From positions 22,968,001 to 23,028,000 of the forward strand of contig NC_092674.1 in the NCBI RefSeq assembly GCF_964355755.1: a stretch of 60,000 nt of DNA. The letters are read 5' to 3'. The notes beneath the pieces are model-generated. The model was given only the letters and a program-made list of their open reading frames with translations, searched no databases and was not told where the DNA came from. This document shows, piece by piece, positions 50,215 to 60,000 of this stretch; positions within the stretch are counted from its first letter, which is position 1; every line of letters starts with the position of its first letter. Both the position numbers and the translations under genes were made by a program. Origin of the DNA: Antedon mediterranea. Taxonomy: Eukaryota > Echinodermata > Crinoidea > Comatulida > Antedonidae.

Positions 50215-53200
50215 ATAGAAGTACAGTAAACTCATTTAAAAGTTTAGCATAACTAGTTTGTTGAGGATGATAAATAAAATGTTTATTTTTGCTAGTCCAA
50301 CCTGACATCTCTCTTAGGTCATAATAGTCTGGTGTATCCTAAGTGTGAAGTTACCAGCAGAGATGACAGATGATGCATGAGATATCAATGAGGAAAGCAT
50401 AAAGTACAGTAGAGGATACTTTTAGAATATTCAGAACATTGTATTTTATCTGAAACATAAACAATTGATGAATTGGTTTACAGAATTAAACAGCAAACAA
50501 ATAGGTATAAAGTTTTTCTCTCTGGCCTGATTCTGATTAAAATGTATGAGGATCGAACTCTTTAGGCACAATGATTTCTTTGTAATCGAGGGAGTCAAAT
50601 ACTGTACTAACATTTATTAGAGCAAGATCTAAGAGACACAATCCTGATCAACCTGCAGAAATGTTTTCTTTTTTCAGTGTTATTACAATATTGTATAAAT
50701 GTTTTAACATGATAATAATAATATTAAATCCCAAATGATATGAAATTTGTATATCATAAGGTGGTCTACTTGATATTTATGAGTTGCACCAGTTAAAGAT
50801 TATGTTAAAAGTTTGCCACTCATAAAAACAACACAAACCATCTGTTGTTTATTGAGAACGATCATTATAAAAAAAAGGAAATTGTAAAATACCACAAATA
50901 AACCTTGGTTAATTAATGTTCATTTAAAAAATTATCTGTTAAACAGTTCTAAAATATCCATATTATTAGTGTTTTATAGTTTACAGAATAAAAACAAAAT
51001 AGTAACTGAAGGTTACACTACAAATGGCCATTAATGGATTGGAACAGTGCATAATTGATTGATTAGTAAAAACATCCATTTTCTATCAAAGTAGTCTGTT
51101 TCCTTACTTTACTGAATTTTATTGTACTTTTTGCTAAATTAGATGTACATTGACCCTAACACAATGCATGCTTGTTGTTAGTTCCATTCTGCAGGTGCTG
51201 ACATAAAATAAACAAATGAACCAAATTAGTAGCACAATATCTGGCAAAATTTAATATACACCATGTTGTTTGAATTAGTAGAAATGTAGTACCTTGCATA
51301 TGATACTACAGTAAAGTTTGGAGTTTAGAAAACTTTGTGCTATGATAAACAGGAATGGACTAAAATAATTAATGCAAACAATTTAAAATATAGTGGTAGA
51401 GGATCTTTGGGATAGGGAGACACTTAATGAACGAATGAAATGAACAAGAAAAAACATGTTTTACTAACACGGCCAACCCCTAATCATAGTAAAATTTGTT
51501 GAGTCCTGAAGAACGAAGACAAAAACAATCCTTATAATTTATGTAGTAAGTATGAGCAAAATATAACAAAAATAAGAATATTTTGCACAATGGTGGAATC
51601 TTTTCTCAGGAGAAAGCCTGTGCAATGAATGAAATTATCACTTAATTCTTTCATATTTCAATATTTTGTATTTAACATTACCTAATAATGTTACCAAAAC
51701 AGTTTGCATATGGGCTATTTAAAGAGTTAATACTAAAGCATAAATTGTAAGACCTTTGTGCCAGTTAATAAGCTTCTAAGGAACAGGTGGGTTAATAATA
51801 AAGTGACATTGAAGGAAAAGTGCTAGAAACTACCTCAAAAGTCCATGCTACCTTTAAAGCGGTCTGTTGACATCTTTATTTACATAATTTCTATTCCCAT
51901 GTAACCACAGTAAAAAGCTTGTTAAATCTACCTGTTGAATATAGGCCTATTATATGTTTTATCAAAATGGTCAATACCATTATTTTCATTTAATTATATT
52001 GTCAAGAAAAAAAACAGGCAGAAATAGATAAGCTTGCAAAATGGCAATAGGAAGATTTCTCTTCTCAAGTTAAAAAATTTAAATAAAAAATGTTTGAGCT
52101 CATTATTGATTTATATTGGTACTTTTTATGTTTAAGTCTGTAGTGATAATGCATGATACAGTAGCCTTTGGTGGAAAACTATTTATAAATTTGAAAATAT
52201 GCCTTCTAAAATTCCTGAATTTGGAAATCTGTTATGGTAATTTTTTCCACTCCATTACAATATCTTTGTAAATTGTACTGTACTACAAATGTCTTTCGTA
52301 AATGTTTGCCCCATAAATTTAACAGATATAGCATCTTGGTTATGAGACTAAATTTGAAACCTGTTTTGATTTGAATATTGTGTATAGTGTTGTAATTAAA
52401 CTGGTTTTCTATGTTCCCATCCTTGTTACCATGGTTAAATCACAGTGGGAAAAATAGAAATTGATATTTTTATGTTTCCCTTGCTGATAATAGTACTTTT
52501 TCACAAACAAGGTTGAGATATTATACTACAGATATAATCCTATATCATGGGATATTTTTTAATGGCCAATATACAAACACAAGGGATTAATACTGTATTA
52601 TCATAAACTAGCCAGTTTCAGTTAGCTACTGTATACACCAATGTTATACTCCTTATTTGCAGGTCACCAAGTTATCCCAGATCATCATCATTTATTTCGC
52701 TATATAGAACCTTGTAATACAAGTGAACCGAAACTATTGAATAATCTTAACTAAGGCACTTGACATATATTTTCCTGTTTCTCTATGATATTGAAATAAT
52801 TTGCAGCGCCACATGAAAAGGAAATTATAGTCATATTTTCCATGAAAAAATTCAAATGAAGACTATATTTGAGTGAAATGTAATGACAAAATTGAATTGA
52901 CATTATTAATTAAATTAATCATTGCAATATTATAGTAATTGTTATATTCTGTGATTCAATCTCTTAATTTTTACCATCATTACTCAATTTAAATTCTACA
53001 ATGGTTTAGTATGTTGAATAGTAATTTAATATTTTTATACTTTTTAAAAGTGCAATTCCTTGAGCTATAGGCCAACCTAAACTTATTTTAGTTTCTCTAA
53101 ATCCAAGTTTAGCTACTTGCTTCCTCTTATTAATCCCTTGTCCATGCTTAATCCTAGAAAATTCTATCTTCACTACTGGTCTTGCTTTAGGGATTAAGTG

Positions 53201-55550
53201 ACTTAAAAGTTAAAAAAAATAAAATCTTCTCCCTTTTATAATTGGCTGTGTATACAGATTGTCAACTAAAATTTATAACAATTCCCATTTTTGTGGGGAA
53301 TTATAAACATTCTAAAAACAACCAGTGATTCTTTTTTTACTCTTTCACCATATTAAAATGAAATATGGGTATAATTTCCGAATACACTATACATCATTAA
53401 AACTGTGCTATAAGGCAATGTTGTAAAAATAAACAAATGTTAGTGATTTGTTGCATGTCAACAATGAGCTCAGGAAAGAAAGTTTTTTATAAATGTTGTA
53501 TACTTTGTTTATATATAAAAGACCACAATGTTTATTTGCTCTATGATTATGTATTCACTATTATCTTCCATTATGTTTAACAACCACCATGATTAAAAGG
53601 GCTTGTGTGTTACATTAAAAACCTGTCAAAGTGCAAGTTACATTTGGTGTACCTGAGGTGTTATATGAGGAGTACATCATAGTTCTAAATGTAAAAGCAT
53701 AGGTGTTGAAACATTTGATAACTATCAATATAGAATAAATCCTATTCTAAAACCTATTAAATACATTTGATTGATAGCAACAGCTTTGCACTTAAAACCC
53801 ACCCAAACATTACACTAAAATGAGTCAACACAACTGTGATCTTATACCCAATGGGATCTCCTTCACAACTGAATGTTTACATTTGCAACTTAGCCTGAAG
53901 ATGTCTAGCTGCACTTGTGCAAAATCTTAAATTTTAGTATAAGAAATAGATACATACTATAAAAACAAAATATCAATGAAAATATTGTGTTCAGTAACCA
54001 TATCCTGCTCAGGTTGGATGAAAGGTGGCAGTATGATTGTTAGTGTGATAAATAATTAGATTTATAAGTGTTGCAAAAGGTGTCTTTTGAGTTCACACAT
54101 TGGCATACTTTTTGCAGTCAGTTAAAAAGGTTATTTTTATAGGGCAAAAGCTTTCTAAAATCCGTATTTTCTTGTTCACATGATCTTTTAATAAGTTATT
54201 TTTTCACAATCTTATATAGGTTAAACTCTAAAGTTAAAAACAGTATATATGATTAATTTATTTTGGAAGAAGAAAATTTACTTTAGGCTAGGGTAGTCCC
54301 TGAATGGCAGGGAAGGTCCATCCCCTCAATAGGATAAAGATGTTCTATTATATACTATATGTCTTAAGGCATAATATATTTTTCTACTATATATATATTG
54401 ATATTAATTGTTTACGGTGTAGTAACATAGTACTAATAGTTAGTAATGATAGTAAATAAATGAAGCTATTATTGTGTAAATGTAGAATACATTTGACACA
54501 GACTGACAAAAGGGTTGTTTGTGAATTTTGCACTTAGTCCTGACAAGGCTCCTCTGTTTAAGTTTCAATGGACGAACTTGCAATGCATATCTCTTGTAAT
54601 TTCTTTTAGTTTCTTTTATTGTATCAATTTCACACCAGGTGTTGACGTACAATGTCTCTTTCCGGTGCAGAATCGAAGAATACTGTATATAAAGATAGAT
54701 TGGAAAATTCCTCATATGAATTAATTAGTAATATGATAAACTCAATGTTAGTTCACATGATCCTAGTTAATAAGGGATTTTTTTCTGCGCTTTTTGGCAG
54801 GAGTATCAGATTTTTTAGATATTTATCTTTAGTTTTTGTTACCTAGCTATAAACTAGATTTGAAATCATAGAAGGAGATATCGTTTATTATTTTTGACTT
54901 CTAGTCTATAAGATATATAAAGTATAAAAATAAAACTGCCTGTGCGTTTTCTGCAAAATCAGATGATCTATGCTGGTGAGTTCTGTTGAACTTTACCTTT
55001 CAGGGGAAATCGTATAACTATAATCTACTGAAGTTGACCACCAATTAAATTAAGCTAATTTCTAATATAAATAAAATTATACACTTGTAACTATTAGTGT
55101 ATGTGTGGACATAGGCTTAGATTATTTTTTATTGTTGTAGGGTTTTGATATCTCATTTTATCTACAGGATTTTTGGTAAACCTTGAATTATGTTTGCACT
55201 TTTTAAGATGAGTAACTTTATTAATCTTCATCGGATAATAATACAATCTTGCAACAATATGGAAATTAGGGTAGGCACTCTATGATGAATGCTTGCAAAA
55301 TAATTCCAAAAATCAAATATATCTGAAGCATATGATTTATGATTCTGCAAAAGTGACACTTCTAAAGTGACTCAGTGTCCGTTTCAGCCAGAAATCACTA
55401 CCCGTCTTTTGATCACATGCCAAGAGAAATAAAATGCGTTTTTTTATATAAAACTTAAGAAAAAACGTTATTGTAAATAATATATTTAATAGGTAGAATA
55501 GTTGTTCAATTTTTCATATATCCTTTCTCATAAATACATAATAAGTAGAA

Positions 55551-55640
55551 CCCCTCCCCTCAAGGGGATACTTTGCTGCCAAGCTAACAACTCTATGCAA
55601 AGTAAATCCCTATATTAAGGGGACACTATTTTGGGTCCCA
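55551..55640. repeat. dispersed repeat fragment (CTATTAAGGGGACAC family)
   Basis: GTAGAACCCCTCCCCTCAAG followed by GGGATACTTTGCTGCCAAGC, then CCCTATATTAAGGGGACACT and TTGGGTCCC, match blocks of the other copies. The CAAGGGGATACTTTG block also appears near 22108. Ends are unclear. Confidence 0.5.
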
Positions 55641-56733
55641 ATTCTCAGGATACTGCTATATCAATCTAAAAGGTTATATAAAGGGCAAATAAAGGGCATT
55701 TTAAGCACAAACTGGGTTAAAAGCATTGGATTGCCCCTTTCTTCAAGGGTCAGTGATATATGAAGTATTTCACTTGTAATTTGATACTATGGCATGTTGA
55801 AATATTCTATATCAATAGAAATAGTAATATTTATTTATTGTATTAGTTGAATTGATTTTTAGTATAGGAAAAAGTATAATAAGCTTAGAAGAGAATAGCT
55901 ATCAGTAAAATATACAAATGTACAAAAAGATCACCAAAGCATATCATGGATTTGACACTGTCACAGTTGTATATTATGTTTGATTTCTTTCTAAAGATTT
56001 CTAAAGAGCTAGAGGCGAAATTTAAAGGTAAAATTGGACACTGGTGTCAGTTTCAAATTTAATATATCACTTTTTAAGAACACACCAAGCGACATACAGT
56101 TTTTAATCTGATGACACTATTTTTTATTCTAAAAATATTTTGTGGATTTGAATGTTTCCTGCCAACAACCACTGGCTCCAGGAAGACATTGTCTAGGTAC
56201 CTGATATCTATCTTAATATCCTTTGGATTGGTGTCAATGTGATCACCTCATGTCCGTTGTATGTGCTCCAGATTTTTCCATTTCCTTCTGGAATTTTATA
56301 TCTTTGTGGAATACCCGAATAATGTCTCTGAAAACAATGTAACATTATAACATACTTGAGAGATTTACCAACCATTATAAGTTATAACAATACAAGTTGT
56401 GAGAAGTCACAGTTTCTCAATCAAGGAAAAACTATATGGCAACGCATTCGTACATATTAATCCTTGAAGTTGAATAGAAAAATACATTGATTTTATAGAT
56501 ATTTTTGTAGCTTTTAGCAAAACATTATTATTGTTCTTTTATTATATTGCAAGAGTAAAGAAATATGAGATTGTATTGTACGCTTCCACCTCAAAAAAAC
56601 CTCTATAATCTCCTAGTAGGCCTATAGTGAAGTTACATCCATATTATTACATTTTTATAATTGTATGATTTGTTATTTGTACTTATAATTTAAAACAAAG
56701 TTGTGTAACCAGATTTTCTTGATGTAATTTCAG

Positions 56734-56880
56734 GTGGTAACACTCTGTCCAATCAGCCATTCCGTCTCAACTGGGCTTGGATTTCCCTAGAATCCGAGTA
56801 CTACAAAGTAAATGAAACCGAAGGTCAACTAATCGTGAAACTCAAACGTAGAGGATACCTTGGTGAAACATCATTTGTTG
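56734..56880 (+). CDS. FREM-like gene, exon 3 (end of CSPG 12, start of Calx-beta 1)
   Basis: A 147-nt exon from TTTCAG to GTAAGG, phase 1 at both ends. The first residues ([18 protein letters not shown], about 1715-1732) close the CSPG array. [20 protein letters not shown] then opens the first Calx-beta domain; the E-x(n)-V.L.RRG pattern is typical. The [11 protein letters not shown] block is strongly conserved in FRAS1/FREM proteins as I recall, which supports family placement. Spliced joins preserve the frame on both sides. Confidence 0.93.
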
Positions 56881-57512
56881 GTAAGGAACTTATTCATATA
56901 TTGGAATGTTTTAGAATGCCAGATTTTGATATATTTTGATGAGATTCAATTGATCATTATGTGCACCTTCGCTGCAAAGGTTGACCATTAGTAGTTCTCC
57001 ACATTCGCTACAAAAGTTGACCACAAGTAGTTCTCCACCTTTGCTGCGAAGGTTGACCATTAGTAATTCTCCACATTCGCTGCGAATGTTGACCACCAGT
57101 AGTTCTCCATCTGCATTTGTTCTCTTTGCTTCAGTGGCATTGTATGAAGACACTTTTTGATGTCGTCTTTCTCTGTCAAATCACAATAAAAATGTGCATC
57201 AAACATATAGTTTGCAAACCTGACCTGACTATTGTTTGCCAGTGTAGACCAGTTGACAAACTTCAGCAAACTTAGTTTGCAGAAGTTATGTCATTCACCT
57301 TTTTGACAAACTATTTTGCTGAGGTTTGGAACATTTCCTCCATGTTTGGAATAACTCAATAAAATTCAGTTTGTAGTCCTGTGACAATGGTATCCTCTTG
57401 GAGCAAGATCTGAGAGTTTGAAGATATTCATTGTAAACACCACACACTTCTCCAAACAAAGTTAAGCATTGCAAACAAAAAATTGCTATTACTTTTAATT
57501 TCCTGTGTATAG
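56881..57512 (+). other. intron 3 of the FREM-like gene (632 bp)
   Basis: It runs from GTAAGG to CTGTGTATAG. Much of its first half is a 36-bp tandem repeat (56967-57110). The minus-strand ORFs here come from that repeat and nearby sequence and show no known domain. Confidence 0.85.
56967..57110. repeat. 36-bp tandem repeat, four copies
   Basis: Four units of exactly 36 bp follow the pattern TTCGCTGCGAAGGTTGACCA followed by a TAGTAGTTCTCCAC block, with a few substitutions each. Because 36 is a multiple of three, the minus strand is open through the array and reads as a 12-residue repeat (GELL(V/M)VN). This looks incidental, as the repeat sits inside an intron. Confidence 0.9.
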
Positions 57513-57743
57513 GAATCGAAACTGTAGATGGACAAGCCATCAAGGGTGAAGATTATCATGGTAAGGTTGGCAAACAAGTGCAGTTTAACCCTGGACAGAC
57601 AGAAGGCTTCATGAAAATCAAAATCTATGATGATAACAAGTATGAAGAAACTGAAGTGTTCAGCGTACGACTCCACGATCCAGTCATGGGTGCCCTAGAG
57701 TTCCCTGAAATTGCTTTAGTCAACATACTTGATCCTGAAGATG
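57513..57743 (+). CDS. FREM-like gene, exon 4 (core of Calx-beta 1)
   Basis: A 231-nt exon from TGTATAG to GTAATT, phase 1 at both ends. It encodes GIETVDGQAIKGEDYHGKVG, then KQVQFNPGQTEGFMKIKIYD and DNKYEETEVFSVRLHDPVMG (residues about 1764-1840). G-x-D(Y/F), F.PG.T and the acidic DD..YE..E.F.V.L strand are the Calx-beta signature, and the acidic residues may bind calcium. It ends at NILDPED, the usual linker before the next Calx-beta. Confidence 0.93.
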
Positions 57744-58029
57744 GTAATTTTTATATTTCAATTTCAACTGTATTTTCAGAGTGAAATAATCTTATAAGCC
57801 ATAGTAACTAGTTATGTAAAAAAATAATTTAATTTTAGATATATCACATGTTTGAAATAACCTCCCTGGTAGAAACACATTAACCCTTTCCTATCTTCTT
57901 TGATACTGGGCCATATATGTTACATTTGATGCCTAAGTATGTGTATTGTATACAGCTTTAATTCTAGGTACTGAACATGTTTCTTTAACTCTTAAAAACT
58001 TCAAATCATTTATTTAATTTTCTTTTTAG
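57744..58029 (+). other. intron 4 of the FREM-like gene (286 bp)
   Basis: The intron starts GTAATT and ends TTTTCTTTTTAG. It is AT-rich and I see no other element in it. Confidence 0.85.
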
Positions 58030-58158
58030 AATCTACTGTTTACATTGATATTCCTCCCACATTTTCCGTGACTGAGGATGCTGGAGAAGTCCTGGTGGCA
58101 ATAAGACGAACTGGAGACCTTACTGATGAAATGATGGTTATGTGCTCAACAATATCTG
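58030..58158 (+). CDS. FREM-like gene, exon 5 (start of Calx-beta 2)
   Basis: A 129-nt exon from TTTTTAG to GTGAGA, phase 1 at both ends. It encodes ESTVYIDIPPTFSVTEDAGE followed by VLVAIRRTGDLTDEMMVMCS (residues about 1841-1883). F.V.E..G.V.V.I.RTGDL is the opening pair of strands of a second Calx-beta domain. The start follows the DPED linker of exon 4 without a gap. Confidence 0.92.
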
Positions 58159-59373
58159 GTGAGATTTGTATTCTGGTTCCTATATCTGGTTACTGCAGAG
58201 CACACAAATATATCTATTAATGAATGTTTGTTTGTTATACAATTAAAGTTTGGAACCATTTATGAATATCCGATCTAAAATATATGAAAATTTATTATTT
58301 GAAAATTAATATATATTTAAATATCTGGTAGTGATTAAAAATTTATTTAAAATGTTCCCTTTAAACATTGCTTCATGTTTCCTTTTAAACTTTTTAAAAT
58401 ACAATTAGATTTAATTTTAAAAAGTGCAATGAGTACTATACTATAAGGATTGAATGATGTGTTCCTAAGCATGAATAAAGTTTACACCAAATGTTCCATT
58501 GTAAATTACAGTCTTCAAAGTGGATTTAAATTTCAATTGTATTGTAGGCTTTTTCATGTTTCCTAAATGAACATTGGTATACCAGCTGAAGTAGACTATC
58601 TCTGGGGAAACCCCAACTCTATGACCAACAAGCAAATCCAATCAGTATTATACTATATCATATCTGATCTTTGGTCAGCCAAATCAATAAGCTTTACCCT
58701 CCAGTGATGACTTTGGATATACTTTACTTTGATAAATTTAAAAATGCCACCAGGATGCAGACATAATTCCATCAATAGTTCCCCCACTGGAGAAATAATA
58801 TTTGAGTTTTATAAATGATGCATGCATTTGGGTTCTTTAGTTCTTGTCCCTAAACGAACATTAACAGAGGGGGAATCTTTGATCTGATGGTCAAATAAAA
58901 CTCCAGATGTCCAAAACAAAATTGATTGATTTTTTATTTTGTCATTTATTTTGAAATGTTAAAATAATTTTGTACTAGACAACAATGAATAGTGTTTTAA
59001 ACTGTACAAACCAATAAATTATTGTAAATGTACTTTCTAAAAAAGAAATTTTATTTATTTATTCCATTCAATAAATTATTTATTTGAGTTGTAAAACTTC
59101 TGTGTGCCTCAAAAGCCCTGCTAATCAAGACAGCCTTTAAAAACTCACTACAGAATGATTAATTAACCAGTTTGGAAATTTGATTTCTAAACCTATTTGT
59201 TACCAAGTTAATAATAAGTATTCATCAAAATCTACCAGTTTTTAACAGTATATGATTAAGAATTCATTTTAAATTACAGTTTAAAAATTTCAATTTATTT
59301 TTTTAGAGTAAAAATAGTGCAATTTGTCTTTTTCAAAAATGTCTATGTCACTAGCTTTCCAATATTTTCTTAG
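58159..59373 (+). other. intron 5 of the FREM-like gene (1.2 kb)
   Basis: It starts GTGAGA and ends AATATTTTCTTAG. AT-rich, with no recognisable element or open frame of note. Confidence 0.8.
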
Positions 59374-59625
59374 ATACTGCTACTGGATCTGAACCATCTC
59401 CTGTGACATCCTTCTCTGACTACATCAGTCGTGTTGCTGATGACAATGCCAACTTTGTTATGTTTGAATCTGGTGAAGCCCTCGCTTTCTGCCGTATTAG
59501 AATCATTGATGACTCTCTCTATGAAGATGCAGAGATATTCCAGGTTAAACTCTCAAACACAATGGGTGGCAGAATTGGTTCTCCAGCCGTTATGAATGTT
59601 GAGATCGAAGCTGATACCAATGATG
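59374..59625 (+). CDS. FREM-like gene, exon 6 (rest of Calx-beta 2)
   Basis: A 252-nt exon from TTTTCTTAG to GTAGGT, phase 1 at both ends. It encodes DTATGSEPSPVTSFSDYISR, then F.SGEALAFCRIRIIDDSLY and EDAEIFQVKLSNTMGGRIGS (residues about 1884-1967). The DD..YE..E.F.V.L motif marks the calcium-binding side of Calx-beta 2. The domain is longer than Calx-beta 1 because of a Ser/Asp-rich insertion. The gene continues beyond the window; FREM2-like proteins would next have up to three more Calx-beta domains and a membrane segment, which I cannot see. Confidence 0.92.
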
Positions 59626-60000
59626 GTAGGTGGAGAATAGCATTTTTTATTCTGAATTACTTTTTATCTAATAACACACACACGCACTAAGCATTTGATT
59701 CCATACAGTATCATAAAATACACTACAAATATATAGCTTCAATGCTGTAGTGTGAACCAGTAGCTATTTCCTTAATACAGACATTATCAAAATGTACACT
59801 CATTTTATAGTAACAGTTCTGCATATTTAAAAAAGCAACTTACAAAATAAAATTTTAAACTTTCGAAGAGAAAAAAAAAGTTACAAACCATACTGTAGAA
59901 AATGTCTACATTCTTACAAAACTTAGAAATTAAAATGTTAAACTTTAAAAAAAAATATGGACAATGATTACTATTAAATCAGGAAATATTTGTCATTTAA
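59626..60000 (+). other. start of intron 6, running off the window
   Basis: It begins GTAGGT and is AT-rich to the edge. A short CA-type simple repeat lies near 59678-59688. No exon is visible. Confidence 0.75.

Larger units (their letters stand above)
27761..56733 (+). other. intron 2 of the FREM-like gene (29 kb)
   Basis: It starts GTAAGT and ends TGATGTAATTTCAG. It contains an element with palindromic ends (28291-29186), a 20-bp tandem repeat (30416-30493), dispersed repeat fragments (38706-38860, 55551-55640), two non-LTR tails (40080-40210, 45190-45347), a TTAA-flanked MITE (41248-41873), three tRNA-like fragments (42072-42150, 42491-42553, 46921-46996), a SINE (42854-43030), a MITE (44592-44747), a perfect palindrome (46841-46870), a minisatellite with a G tract (48528-48620) and the second Harbinger copy (49405-50214). 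Stretches 30500-38700, 50220-55500 and 55650-56730 show no convincing gene or coding exon. Scattered 60-95 codon ORFs there lack recognisable domains. An undetected small exon or non-coding RNA cannot be ruled out. Confidence 0.8.

Noticed and set aside
54440-54846. Three overlapping ORFs on both strands
   Set aside because: Mutual overlap and lack of domains point to chance open frames.
9909-56733. A new multi-gene biological system in the introns
   Set aside because: Intron content is explained mostly by transposons, SINEs and tandem repeats; no set of linked coding genes is visible.
4856-59625. Cadherin or FRAS1 identity for the main gene
   Set aside because: Repeats have CSPG rather than cadherin calcium motifs, Calx-beta domains follow, and the VWC/furin repeats of FRAS1 are absent.

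Overview
This window is animal nuclear DNA, AT-rich, with one very large gene split by introns on the + strand. The protein is an FRAS1/FREM-family extracellular matrix protein. The family, together with marine-invertebrate-style repeats, suggests a non-vertebrate deuterostome, most likely an echinoderm. Sea urchin ECM3 belongs to this family. The species assignment is inference and I cannot go further from sequence alone.

Layout: 1-4780 is upstream, AT-rich, non-coding DNA with a CRE-like site, a 200-bp tandem duplication and a GC box near the gene. Exon 1 (coding from 4856 to 9908) is a giant exon of 5,053 nt. It encodes a signal peptide, an N-terminal module, and eleven complete CSPG repeats plus most of the twelfth. 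Intron 1 (9909-27670) and intron 2 (27761-56733) make up most of the window. Between them lies a 90-nt exon 2 that continues CSPG repeat 12. Exons 3-6 (56734-59625) finish repeat 12 and encode two Calx-beta domains. The gene runs off the right edge. All five complete introns are phase 1 and the five junctions join into one open frame of 1,967 complete codons so far.

The architecture is signal peptide, 12 CSPG repeats, then at least two Calx-beta domains, with no von Willebrand C or furin-like repeats before the CSPG array. This fits FREM2 or a FREM-like ancestor better than FRAS1. Such proteins act in basement membranes under epithelia.

The introns hold transposable-element remnants. Two PIF/Harbinger-like copies (17992-18846 and 49405-50214) have 3-bp target duplications and keep the same short ORF, which resembles part of a Myb/SANT-like DNA-binding protein. 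There is a piggyBac-like element with TTAA ends (13289-14320), a second TTAA-flanked MITE (41248-41873), an element with palindromic ends (28291-29186) and a 156-bp MITE (44592-44747). There are also two copies of a tRNA-derived SINE family, three further tRNA-like fragments, two non-LTR tails and several tandem repeats. A consensus-like CTCF site sits inside an imperfect palindrome in intron 1. The palindromic octamer TAGGCCTA is far more common in non-coding DNA than base composition predicts. I found no second host gene, no true tRNA gene, and no clear sign of a wholly new biological system; the Harbinger pair is the closest candidate.
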